Assembly (NCBI RefSeq): GCF_963666145.1
Contig: NZ_OY762614.1
Location: forward strand, 1,168,501 to 1,232,500
Source of the DNA: an uncultured Desulfobacter sp.
GTDB lineage: Bacteria; Desulfobacterota; Desulfobacteria; Desulfobacterales; Desulfobacteraceae
Reading direction: 5' to 3'
DNA: 64,000 nt
The notes below the pieces were generated by a model, which made no database searches, had not been told where the DNA came from, and worked only from the letters and a program-made list of their open reading frames with translations. Positions 8,170 through 16,779 of the stretch are shown piece by piece (the first letter of the stretch is position 1; each line of letters opens with the position of its first letter). Made by a program: the position numbers and the translations under genes.

Positions 8170-9261
8170 ATGAGCCAATTAATCCTGAACCTGGATAAAC
8201 TGCGTCACAACATCCGTTTTTTATCCCGGCACTGCAGGGAACACCACCTGGGGATCACCGGGATTATCAAAGACCCTCGAGCTGACAAAAAGATGATCAG
8301 TCAGATGATGGACCTGGGGTTTGAAAACATCGGAATATCCAGGGTGCCTGACGATACCATAGCAAACCCTGTTTTCCCCAAACGCCCCATTTACATTTCC
8401 CTGCCATCAATCCATGAGCTGCATGGCATTGTTAAGTATTTCAGCACAAGTTTTAATTCTGAAATAAGTGTGATTGAACAGCTCAACCAGGTAGCCATTG
8501 CCATGAACCAGCCCCATGACATTCTTTTGATGGTGGATACCGGGGACTTGAGGGAGGGTGTCATGCCCGACCAGGTATTGGAGACTGTGCGAAAAATTCA
8601 TCAGATCAGGCCCAGAAAAATCAATTTTGCAGGTATCGGCACCAATCTTGGATGTTGTGCCGGGACTGTGCCGGATGAATACAACCTGGGGATCATGACA
8701 GAACTTGCGGATCGGATTGAGTCCCAACTGGACATTGAGGTCAAGACCGTATCCGTAGGCGGTTCCGTACTGCTTAAATGGATGCAGCACAGGCACCTTC
8801 CCAAACGGATCAACAATATCCGTTTGGGCGAATCCGTATTTTTAGGCACCATCCCCACCATCAATCAGGTGCATCCGGATTTGAAAACCCAGGTGGTAAC
8901 ATTCAGAAGCGATATCATTGAAATAAGAGAAAAATTGGTAACACCGCCCCAGTTTTGTGGAAAAGATGCGTTGGGGGGCCAACCCCAATTTACTATCCGG
9001 GGGTTACGCAAACGGGCCATTCTCAATTTCGGAATCTGCGATACCAGCCCGTCGGGATTGACGCCTTTGATCCCGGGTATGGAAATTGTTTCCGTAAACT
9101 CCAACTATACCCTGGCAGACATCACAGATTGTCGTCACCGGTTTAAGATAGGCGATTTTGTTGATTTCAAAATGAATTACCAGGCGTTTCTCCAAAGCCT
9201 CATATCGCCGTTTACCCGAATTTGTTACCTGGAGCACTCCGACAGCCCAACCTGCGTATGA
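8170..9261 (+). CDS. PLP-dependent amino-acid racemase, alanine racemase N-terminal fold (Orr/YhfX-like)
   Basis: The 363-residue product has the alpha/beta-barrel layout of the COG3457-type racemases. N-terminal LILNLDKLRHNIRFL is followed by a strand ending in GITGIIKDP, where Lys is expected to bind pyridoxal phosphate. Later come the barrel elements LLMVDTGDLREGV and the NLGCC segment, and IRLGESVFLG near the phosphate-binding end. Characterised relatives racemise ornithine or other amino acids; the substrate here cannot be read from sequence. The residues after the putative Lys (DPRADKKMI) differ from the usual alanine racemase KAxAYGHG motif. The gene is tightly placed between the phosphatase and the transporter fusion, and its stop overlaps the next start as ATGA, which implies translational coupling. 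Confidence 0.82.
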   Translation: MSQLILNLDKLRHNIRFLSRHCREHHLGITGIIKDPRADKKMISQMMDLGFENIGISRVPDDTIANPVFPKRPIYISLPSIHELHGIVKYFSTSFNSEISVIEQLNQVAIAMNQPHDILLMVDTGDLREGVMPDQVLETVRKIHQIRPRKINFAGIGTNLGCCAGTVPDEYNLGIMTELADRIESQLDIEVKTVSVGGSVLLKWMQHRHLPKRINNIRLGESVFLGTIPTINQVHPDLKTQVVTFRSDIIEIREKLVTPPQFCGKDALGGQPQFTIRGLRKRAILNFGICDTSPSGLTPLIPGMEIVSVNSNYTLADITDCRHRFKIGDFVDFKMNYQAFLQSLISPFTRICYLEHSDSPTCV

Positions 9262-11771
9262 GTCAATTTATGAAAAACAGATCACGAATTCGCCTGTTTT
9301 CAGGTGCCGTTGTTATGCTTGTGCTGGCGCTGGGGTTCAACATTTTATTAACATCCGCCACCCTTGAGAAATTGTATGTAAACACCTTTATTTCCAAAAA
9401 TAAAGTGGTGGCCCAGGACCTTCAACACAATCTGGAAACAGCACTTCGGTTCGGCAAAAGCGTTGATAAATTTGTTGGTATAGACAAGCTGATCTCAGAA
9501 GCCTTACAGCATCTGGTGTCACAACAGAAAACGACAAAAGATCCCGGCAGTACGGCCAATGATATTGTTATCTGCATTACGTATCCCAATGGACAGATTG
9601 TTTACAGCAGCAATGCACAGGCTGTGGGTACCCATTTGCCCGAAGCGGCCCGACTGCCCATGGTGATGAAGGACACAAAATCGCCTGTGGACAGCAAAAT
9701 TATAAAACATAAAGGGATCTATTATCTTTGCCTGCCGGTAAAACAGGGGGAGAAAGAAAATTGGGTGGCCACCGTAACGGTTGCTTTTGATCAAAAACAG
9801 GTAACATCCCTGCTGCGGACCATCGCAATAAAAAACATTGACCTGATTTTGGTAATTTTTTTTAGCGCCACAGCCCTTTTAGCCATCTTTCTGAAGTCTT
9901 TGAATCTGGATACCGACAGCCCAAAAACATCACTGAAATCTATTAGATTCAAAATCTCTGCGATCCTTTTTATCATCGTCAGCCTCTCCCAAATCGTCTT
10001 AAGCCTGTTCAATATAGTTGAATTCAAAGTCCATTTTCTGGATATTTTCACCCAGAAAAATATTGTAATGTCCAGGTTGTTAAAACAGGACATTGAATAT
10101 TTATTGGCAAAGGGTCTGGATATCCGGAAAATGAGCAAAATGGATCAAAGACTGGGCGATGTCATTGCTGTTTGCCCTGAGCTTGAGGGTATTACGATAT
10201 CCGATGCCAAGGGCCGCCCCCTGTACATCGCCACCCAGCAGGGGTTTGCGAATCTAACGACACTGAAAAACGACAACAATCAGGACATCAAAACACCGTA
10301 CCTGCATGCCTATCCAGGTTACACGATCACCCGGAGTCTGTTGAACACGCGAACGCCTGGAACCGATGAGTTGGCAGGTAAATTGACCATTCATATCTCA
10401 AAAAAATTCATGTTCAAAAAACTTAGCGCCATTGCCTTGGATTCCATCACGGTGCTTGTCATCTCAATTTTCTTTTTTGTGGAGCTTTTGATCCTTGAAC
10501 TCCAGCTCCTTGAACGCCGGATCACAGAAGAGACTCACCCACGCAGGCCTCAGATAGATTACACGACCATCCGTCCGGTGGCGTTCATACTTTTTTTCGG
10601 GGTGGACACCTGTATTTCGTTTCTCCCGCTTCACATGGCCGCCTTATACGACCCGCATCGTCCATTACTCGGTCTTTCCAAAGATATCATTATGGGCCTT
10701 CCCATCTCCATGCAGATGCTGTTCACATCCATATCATTGCTGATATCAGGGGCATGGTGCGACAAGCGCGGGTGGGCAGAACCCTTTTTAATCGGTTTGT
10801 TTTTATCGGGCACAGGGTTTATCTGCGCCTGGCTTGCCCCATCGTCTCTGTACTTTCTTGTTGCGTTGGGACTTGTGGGCACAGGCTACGGACTGTCCCT
10901 GATGGCGGCCCAGGGATTTGTTATTTCATACACCACAACAAAAGACAGCGCCCAGGGCATGGCCCAGCTGTGGGCCGGGGTCTATGCCGGCAGTATTTGT
11001 GGTGGGGCCACAGGAGCGATGCTTGCGGACCGCATCGGTTATGCCCCGGTATTCCTTGTGGGCGGCACCATTTTGATGCTGCTGATCGTATACACCCTTC
11101 TCATAATGAAAGATGCAATGACACGCCAGCAACCAATCACCGATACGCCCCAGCCGCATGCGAGGGAAAAAGCATTTATACTGCCGGCCAAGCCATCTGT
11201 GTTTGATTTCCTGTTCAACCGAAAAATTTTTGCGTTAATCGTATTTTACGGGCTTCCCTGGTATATCGTGCTCATTGGCTTCATGAACTATTACAGCCCC
11301 ATCTACCTGAAAGGCATTGGCGTTTCCCAGTCCGATATCGGCAGAATTTTCATGATTTACGGCATCTGCCTGATGTATGTGGCCCCCTTTATTTCAAAAT
11401 TAGTAGGCCACGCCAGGGACAAAAAACGCTACCTTGTCATGGGCAGTTTCATTGGCAGCCTAAGCATTGCCAACTTTTATTTTTTCAAAGAGACATCCGG
11501 TGTTATCTCCGTTACGGTCTCCATATTTTTATTGGGTCTTTCCGCCTGCCTGATCCCGGTCAGAAGCGCATATGTTTTGGATTTCAACATCACCCAACGA
11601 ATAGGCAGCGGTAAGGCCATCGGCCTTTTAAATGCGGTATTGCGTTTGGGACAGGTCACCGGTCCCATCCTGTTTGGGTGGCTTTTCATCACCATGGGAT
11701 CAGATTCAGGCATTGCCGTTACCGCAGCAGCCTACCTGCTTTTTACCCTGGTATTTATTTTTGTGGGATAG
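9258..11771 (+). CDS. MFS transporter fused to two N-terminal extracytoplasmic sensor-like domains
   Basis: The product has 837 residues, starting at the ATG overlapping the racemase stop; a longer frame from a TTG upstream lies within the racemase. A first helix (about 14-32) leads into an extracytoplasmic domain (about 33-185) with a Cache-like pattern (CITYPNGQIVYSS). Helices near 194-212 and 228-250 come next, then a second such domain (about 251-395, GITISDAKGRPLYIA), and a helix near 402-422. From about residue 445 a 12-helix major-facilitator domain follows (WCDKRGWAEPF, GMAQLWAGVYAG, GIGVSQSDIGR). The fusion of tandem sensors to a transporter suggests regulated uptake or a transceptor. 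The neighbouring racemase hints at amino-acid-like substrates, but that is inference. Confidence 0.85.
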   Translation: MSQFMKNRSRIRLFSGAVVMLVLALGFNILLTSATLEKLYVNTFISKNKVVAQDLQHNLETALRFGKSVDKFVGIDKLISEALQHLVSQQKTTKDPGSTANDIVICITYPNGQIVYSSNAQAVGTHLPEAARLPMVMKDTKSPVDSKIIKHKGIYYLCLPVKQGEKENWVATVTVAFDQKQVTSLLRTIAIKNIDLILVIFFSATALLAIFLKSLNLDTDSPKTSLKSIRFKISAILFIIVSLSQIVLSLFNIVEFKVHFLDIFTQKNIVMSRLLKQDIEYLLAKGLDIRKMSKMDQRLGDVIAVCPELEGITISDAKGRPLYIATQQGFANLTTLKNDNNQDIKTPYLHAYPGYTITRSLLNTRTPGTDELAGKLTIHISKKFMFKKLSAIALDSITVLVISIFFFVELLILELQLLERRITEETHPRRPQIDYTTIRPVAFILFFGVDTCISFLPLHMAALYDPHRPLLGLSKDIIMGLPISMQMLFTSISLLISGAWCDKRGWAEPFLIGLFLSGTGFICAWLAPSSLYFLVALGLVGTGYGLSLMAAQGFVISYTTTKDSAQGMAQLWAGVYAGSICGGATGAMLADRIGYAPVFLVGGTILMLLIVYTLLIMKDAMTRQQPITDTPQPHAREKAFILPAKPSVFDFLFNRKIFALIVFYGLPWYIVLIGFMNYYSPIYLKGIGVSQSDIGRIFMIYGICLMYVAPFISKLVGHARDKKRYLVMGSFIGSLSIANFYFFKETSGVISVTVSIFLLGLSACLIPVRSAYVLDFNITQRIGSGKAIGLLNAVLRLGQVTGPILFGWLFITMGSDSGIAVTAAAYLLFTLVFIFVG

Positions 11772-11782
11772 ACAAATAATTT

Positions 11783-13342
11783 ATGGCGATACAGTCGCAG
11801 CAAAACGCCTGGGAATATTTGGAGATGGTCTGCCAAACGCTCCCCGTGGTTAAAAACATCCTTAACACCGTGGGGCGCATGCCCCTTGGGGTATATGCCC
11901 AACGATTCAACACACCGCCCGGCCTGAGCATACAGCCACGGGATGACATCAAACAGGCTGTATTCGATCAAATAGACCCTGTTTTAGGGGAAAAAATCGC
12001 CGTCCGAACAGCCAATGATTTAATGGCATCGGGTACGGTCATGACCACCACACACCTTGGCATCGATTATTTTGCCAATTCTGTCCAGGGGAATCTGATC
12101 TACGGTGCAGGGGTTCTCACAGGCAAAAGCAAGGGCTCCACCATCCCGATTTTTTGTTTCGGCAACGTCCCCCTTAACAGTTCGACTTTTGCCCGGGGAC
12201 TTTTGGTCTATGCAACCGGTTCAGGTGTCAGAAAAAAGTTGCCTTTGAGGCTGCCCATATTTCCTGACAATCAAAAGCGAACCATGGTAAGTATGGCAAA
12301 GCCTTTTACCCTGGCCATGCAGCAAAGGGCCTGCAAAAAAACAAAGGGTTGGCAAAACGATGGGGTAATCTGCAAAACCACAGCCAAAACAATTTTAAAT
12401 ATTTTGGAAGATGAATATACCGATGATGCGGTTTTAAACCAAAACAGCTACGCAGCCCAAGCCATGCTCGTCAATCAACGACTTGGCAGGCGCATGATTA
12501 AAACCAGCGAGAACCCGCCCGATATTGTGTACCTGGAAATTGAGAAAATCGCCGCCTCTCTGCTGGCCAAAGATCTGAATCATGAAAACAGCCTTGCCTA
12601 TCGCATCTTTTTCAACAGCACCCTGCGGGACCGGCTTATTCTCCATTTAGACGGTTGTCCCGGTTGCTGGCATGCCGATCAGCTTAACGCCAGGCAGATG
12701 AATTCAGGGAAGCCTGATAGAATGGCTACGGGTACAATTTTTTTCTGGGGTATAGATGAACATGGACGACGGGTTCCCCTTTTATTGGAATCCATAAAAG
12801 GGGATCTTTATCTATCCGGCACAACAGACCGGGGCAATGCATACACCATAAATTTTACCCGGGAAGCACTTCTCCTGGCACTTGAACGACAAAAACTTCT
12901 GCCATCCTTGTTCACCTGTTTTATGCTCATCTGCTTTGCCAGGGGGTTTAACTGTGTGGGCGGGGTATTTCAGGGCGCATATCTAACCCGGATGAAGGCC
13001 TGCATCGCCGACTGCCTTGGCGCACAGGCAGATACTAAAAATGCAGAGATGATAAAAGACATCACCACAGATCTGTATCAGGACGGGATGCTGGCATTCA
13101 TGAGTCCAGGTCAGGACAATGAACTATTGCCGGCAGGTCCCATTGAAATCATTCAAAGCGGCGGAATCACGATGACCGATCTGAACAAAGCGTTGGCCCT
13201 AAACGTAACCCAGGCCCATATGGCAGGTCTTTTTGGATCACTTGAAGATGCTGATGCCCCGATTACCCGCCAGCCGAACTGGCAGTATCTGGTGGCCCAG
13301 GCATGTGTCGGAGAACTGTCGGGAAACATCCCCTTATTTTAG
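11783..13342 (+). CDS. Unrecognised 519-residue cytoplasmic protein
   Basis: I do not recognise this protein. It has no signal peptide and no clear membrane helix, so it is probably cytoplasmic. Notable segments are TTHLGIDYFANSVQGNLIYG (about 90-110), a Cys/His-rich stretch LHLDGCPGCWH (about 290-300) that could bind metal, and FNCVGGVFQGAYL (about 390-402). The length and the even spread of polar and hydrophobic residues suggest a globular enzyme with two or three domains. It begins 11 bases after the transporter gene on the same strand and ends 16 bases before a convergent ABC-type binding-protein gene. Context with a racemase and an MFS protein suggests it acts on the imported or racemised compound. 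No function is proposed beyond that. Confidence 0.75.
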   Translation: MAIQSQQNAWEYLEMVCQTLPVVKNILNTVGRMPLGVYAQRFNTPPGLSIQPRDDIKQAVFDQIDPVLGEKIAVRTANDLMASGTVMTTTHLGIDYFANSVQGNLIYGAGVLTGKSKGSTIPIFCFGNVPLNSSTFARGLLVYATGSGVRKKLPLRLPIFPDNQKRTMVSMAKPFTLAMQQRACKKTKGWQNDGVICKTTAKTILNILEDEYTDDAVLNQNSYAAQAMLVNQRLGRRMIKTSENPPDIVYLEIEKIAASLLAKDLNHENSLAYRIFFNSTLRDRLILHLDGCPGCWHADQLNARQMNSGKPDRMATGTIFFWGIDEHGRRVPLLLESIKGDLYLSGTTDRGNAYTINFTREALLLALERQKLLPSLFTCFMLICFARGFNCVGGVFQGAYLTRMKACIADCLGAQADTKNAEMIKDITTDLYQDGMLAFMSPGQDNELLPAGPIEIIQSGGITMTDLNKALALNVTQAHMAGLFGSLEDADAPITRQPNWQYLVAQACVGELSGNIPLF

Positions 13343-13358
13343 GCGTTAAAGCGTTCCT

Positions 13359-14522
13359 CTATTTTTTAGGGATTTCAATTTTATCAAATATCTCATCTGC
13401 CGCAGTCAAAACATCAACAGGGGGGTCATAACCGATCAACTCGGCAGTTTTTAAATTAATGGCAATTTTCGGGGGATCCTCAAATAACTGGCCGAGATCC
13501 CGGGGCTTAGCCCCGTTAAATATCTTGGCCATGGTCTGGGCATAAAACCGCCCGACGTATTGAAAATTCGCCCTGGAAATACTCATTAAAAATCCATATT
13601 TCACCTGCTCGGAATGAGACTGGGTAAAGGTAGGGATTCGGTATTTATTGGCGATATTCACAAGATCGGGGATACTGTCTGCATTCACACCGTTCTGGGT
13701 GGTCACATAAATGGCGTCAGCGGTTTTTCCCAACGTCGCAAAGCATTTTTTAACGCTTCCCTCATCTTTTTTTACATCTGCGCTCTCATCACTAGTAAAA
13801 CAGGGAACGATTTTAAACCCACGCTCATCGGCCACTTTTTTAACACTATCAAGCGCGGCACAACTTCGGCCCTGCTCCGTATCCTGGTAGGCAATACCTA
13901 ACTTTTTGAATCCAATAATATCATGAAAAAGGTTAATCTGACGTTCATGGCGATAGGGATCAACCCGGGCATGGACATGGTCAAACCCTGAATCTTCAAC
14001 ACTTTTAATAATACCGGCAGCCAGGGGATCCGTTGTTGAAATAACAAGGGTAGGCACATGGTGGTCATTTGTTGCAAGCTTAAGACCGGCCTTGGTACCG
14101 GCTGCGATAATCAAATCAATATCTTTTTTGTTGTTCAGCCTGGAGATAATCTGGGGCACCATTTTCTCGATGAGCGGCGTGTCCCAATTCCCGGTATAAT
14201 GCGCGTTTTTAACAAACTCAATATACCGGCTCCGGGTGCTGTCTGCCAACCACTGCCACAATTGGGCCGTCTGTTCACCGGACTGTTCGGGAATTTTCGC
14301 CTTTTCCATCCACCCCATATCCATCAACCCCCTGATAATACCCAGAAAATTGAGTTGATAATTGACATATTCGCCACCCTCAAAATACCCAATCCGCCAT
14401 TTTTTGCCATGGTTCGTCACCGGCGTTACGCTGAAATTACCCTTGTCGGCAGCCATAGCAGAAACACAAGAAATCAGGGAAAAGAACAGAACTGAACACA
14501 ACATTTTTTTTAATACTCGCAT
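13359..14522 (-). CDS. ABC-type substrate-binding protein, COG2984/PF04392-like
   Basis: The 387-residue secreted protein has a signal peptide ending near the AMA in SCVSAMAADKG. The periplasmic-binding fold shows WRIGYFEGGEY, DLIIAAGTKAG, VISTTDPLAAGI, KLGIAYQDTEQGRSC and DAIYVTTQNGV. This matches the ABC_sub_bind family whose members serve amino-acid and other small-molecule importers. I placed the start at 14522 because AAGGGAT precedes it; a longer reading from 14543 lacks a ribosome-binding site. No permease or ATPase is adjacent, so it may feed a distant transporter or act as a sensor ligand carrier for the Cache-containing proteins encoded opposite. It is convergent with the unrecognised 519-residue gene, with only 16 bases between their stops. 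Confidence 0.83.
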   Translation of the reverse strand: MRVLKKMLCSVLFFSLISCVSAMAADKGNFSVTPVTNHGKKWRIGYFEGGEYVNYQLNFLGIIRGLMDMGWMEKAKIPEQSGEQTAQLWQWLADSTRSRYIEFVKNAHYTGNWDTPLIEKMVPQIISRLNNKKDIDLIIAAGTKAGLKLATNDHHVPTLVISTTDPLAAGIIKSVEDSGFDHVHARVDPYRHERQINLFHDIIGFKKLGIAYQDTEQGRSCAALDSVKKVADERGFKIVPCFTSDESADVKKDEGSVKKCFATLGKTADAIYVTTQNGVNADSIPDLVNIANKYRIPTFTQSHSEQVKYGFLMSISRANFQYVGRFYAQTMAKIFNGAKPRDLGQLFEDPPKIAINLKTAELIGYDPPVDVLTAADEIFDKIEIPKK

Positions 14523-14950
14523 TGGCGTTATCCCTTTCATCAAAACAACGGACAGTTAAATATGGAAATTACCCATATCACAAAATGAGATATTATTGGT
14601 ATAATTTCTCGGAATTTAATCGTCCCGTAACGGGAGCCATTTTTAAAAACCGCGGAAAACCGATGGGAAATTGATTCAACGAAAATTATTTCTGAGAAGG
14701 AACCACAGTACAACAAAAGTCATGAGAATTTTAGCTTCAAGGCGATCAAGATCACAACGACAGTATATTGCCGCAACACATTGATACCAAAGAAGATGAA
14801 ATTCTCATGGCTTCCCAAAAGGGTGAATTTTAAATCACAGCCATGGACTGACCTGGACGATCCGCGTCCACACCCATCCCACAACAAAACACAATAAATG
14901 TAATTTATTACGAAACTTTTATATACCACTAAAACAGGAGCAGAATGGAT
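14523..14950. other. Gene-free stretch with imperfect inverted repeat
   Basis: No convincing gene is seen in these 428 bases between two minus-strand genes. CATGAGAATTT (14721-14731) is matched by AAATTCTCATG (14799-14809), and pairing continues with CTTC/GAAG on the inner side. The enclosed bases show no intact frame. It might be a degraded element or a folded RNA downstream of the KH-domain gene. Confidence 0.5.
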
Positions 14951-15181
14951 TTATTCGACAATCTCAAGAATAACCCTTTTTTGTTCCTTTGCAGAGGCGC
15001 AGGCAAGAATGGTGCGCATGGCCTGGGCAGTTCTACCTTTTCTACCGATCACTTTTCCCAGATCCTCTTTGGCTACCCGTAATTCCAGTACAAGGGTCTG
15101 CTGAGCTTTAATCTCTTGTACGTCAACCTGTTCAGGATCATCAACCAGTGCTTTCGCCATAAGTTTGATCAACTCTTTCAT
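14951..15181 (-). CDS. KhpA-like KH-domain RNA-binding protein
   Basis: The 76-residue product is a single KH domain. The GxxG loop appears as GRKG in LGKVIGRKGRTAQAMRTIL, preceded by MAKALVDDPEQVDV, which is the typical opening of the KhpA/YlqC family. These small proteins bind RNA, often as a dimer with KhpB, and influence cell growth and division. The start at 15181 is set by AAAGGAG eight bases upstream; an earlier in-frame start lacks support. The gene stands alone. In many bacteria khpA sits between rpsP and rimM, which is not the case here. Confidence 0.88.
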   Translation of the reverse strand: MKELIKLMAKALVDDPEQVDVQEIKAQQTLVLELRVAKEDLGKVIGRKGRTAQAMRTILACASAKEQKRVILEIVE

Positions 15182-15668
15182 GAACGAATCTCCTTTAACC
15201 AAAATGACAATGAATAAGATATTTAAGTTACAACATTTAGCTGCTTAATGGCTGACTTTGTTGAAATATTCCACATAGGATAGCATAACTGGCTATAATC
15301 ACAAGCCCTATTTGCAGCACTTTAACGATTTTATACAAAAAAGAAAGGAAAGAGAGCAGATAAAACTTTTTTCTGGATAAATCCGTTAAGAAAGTCCCTC
15401 TGCAGGTCAAGCTAAAAGATCCGTCTACAGGGCGTTGCATCCGGGCATACGCCATGACGCAGGCGACAAAATCTGGTTGCGACGCCATCGTTTCCATGGC
15501 ATATCGCAGGGATAATCGTAAAAACAATAGGACGAAAATAGTCATTACCCTTGACATCAAAATGGAATCCATTATTTTAGAAAGGTTATTTATTTATGTA
15601 CCGGGAAAAATATTTTATTTCATTGCCCGATAAAATATTTGTTTTTGGTAAGGGCATACAATTGAAGG
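15182..15668. other. Gene-free stretch before the NifU-like gene
   Basis: These 487 bases lie between divergent genes. A 111-codon minus-strand frame (15237-15572) has no ribosome-binding site, and its predicted protein has no recognisable domain, so I do not call it a gene. The last 80 bases are AT-rich and probably hold the promoter of the gene at 15669. Confidence 0.4.
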
Positions 15669-16103
15669 ATGTATGAAGTGGTCACAGAAATTACAATACA
15701 GGATTCAGAACGTAAAATGCTGTCCGAAGCCGGATATGGGGATCCGGCTATTGAATATTATCTTGGGAAAAAACATATGGGCTCCATCGAAGATGCCAAT
15801 CAAATTTCCTTTAAAGTTGGTTCCTGCGGTGATACAATGAAGATCTATTTAAAAGTAGATGAGAACGAAATTGTTCAAGACGCCAAATACGAGATCACTG
15901 GTTGTGCAGGCGCCATCTCTGCGGCAATGGCAACGGTAGATCTTGTAAAGGGCAAAACCGTTGAGCAGGCGTTAGAAATTAACGATGGAGATGTTTTCAG
16001 GGTTCTTGAAAGTATACCGGAAAAAAAGCATCATTGTATCCAATTGGCAGTCAAAACAATGCACCTGGGACTTGAGGAATTTCAAACGGCACACGTTTCC
16101 TAA
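15669..16103 (+). CDS. IscU/NifU N-terminal-like iron-sulfur scaffold protein
   Basis: The 144-residue product resembles the scaffold on which Fe-S clusters are built. Three cysteine sites expected for this fold are present: VGSCGDTM, EITGCAGAISA and HHCIQLA. The N-terminal extension of about 30 residues includes YLGKKHMGSIEDAN. There is no cysteine desulfurase or regulator next to it, and the family has stand-alone members in anaerobes whose role is not settled. The start is uncertain: GAAGG directly abuts the ATG at 15669, and the GTG nine bases later would be better spaced from it. The next gene appears to begin inside this one in another frame. Confidence 0.83.
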   Translation: MYEVVTEITIQDSERKMLSEAGYGDPAIEYYLGKKHMGSIEDANQISFKVGSCGDTMKIYLKVDENEIVQDAKYEITGCAGAISAAMATVDLVKGKTVEQALEINDGDVFRVLESIPEKKHHCIQLAVKTMHLGLEEFQTAHVS

Positions 16104-16779
16104 GTGGGTCGCCGGTATTGTTCTTGTCTGCATTTCACTTCTATGGGCCGGATGTGTCTCATCGAAATTCGGTGTTGAGACATTGGCTAAATCCGATATC
16201 AATATGGTATCGGATATCTACATTGACCAGACACGTACGCTTCTAAAGACACTCACCGAAAAATTATACAAAATGAATCCCGGGGAACTGGCTAAAACCC
16301 CGGGAGCAACTATAGCATCCAGGATCTCTGATATGTTCAGATGCCCGGTCCCGCCTCCTGAGCCTGAGCTTTCAGGCAAACGCTCAACCCATGCGATGTT
16401 GGCGGGCCTTGAACCTGATTATGGCGGGGATCGGGTATATGCGGTCATGTATGGATTATTCACCATGCTGCACACGGCGTATAACGGCAAATGCCGCCTG
16501 TTCATGCTTGATTTTCTAACCGCCCAGAACTTTTACAACTCGGCCAGAAATATAGAAATTCTGGTGTGGCGCCTGAAAAACAGACATACATCCGCAGGGG
16601 ATCTATGCCTGGCCACCAACACCCTGAAAGGGGATACCCCCAATCTCAGTTTTGAACGGCTCTTTGGCAAACTGATTATTCTATCAGACACCATGGCCCT
16701 GATCATTGAGGAACGGGGGGACAGACTTATTAAACAAGCGGTGCATATCGCCGGCATGAGCTTTCTTCCCGTGCTTTAA
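16072..16779 (+). CDS. Putative lipoprotein of unknown function
   Basis: I do not recognise the family. The reading frame is open from before 15985, but the plausible beginning is a TTG at 16072, which gives a basic start, a hydrophobic stretch and the lipobox LWAGC with Cys28 as the lipidation site. The mature part of about 207 residues is mostly helical (TLLKTLTEKLYKMNPGELAK, RNIEILVWRLKNRHT) with few charged loops. The product would have 235 residues. The start would overlap the scaffold gene by 32 bases, suggesting coupling. The 3' end overlaps the convergent M48 protease gene by four bases. The lipoprotein call is good; the exact start is a guess. Confidence 0.65.
   Translation: MRNFKRHTFPKWVAGIVLVCISLLWAGCVSSKFGVETLAKSDINMVSDIYIDQTRTLLKTLTEKLYKMNPGELAKTPGATIASRISDMFRCPVPPPEPELSGKRSTHAMLAGLEPDYGGDRVYAVMYGLFTMLHTAYNGKCRLFMLDFLTAQNFYNSARNIEILVWRLKNRHTSAGDLCLATNTLKGDTPNLSFERLFGKLIILSDTMALIIEERGDRLIKQAVHIAGMSFLPVL

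Noticed and set aside
15237..15572. 111-codon minus-strand open frame
   Set aside because: No ribosome-binding site, no recognisable domain, and low-complexity hydrophobic composition in AT-rich intergenic DNA.
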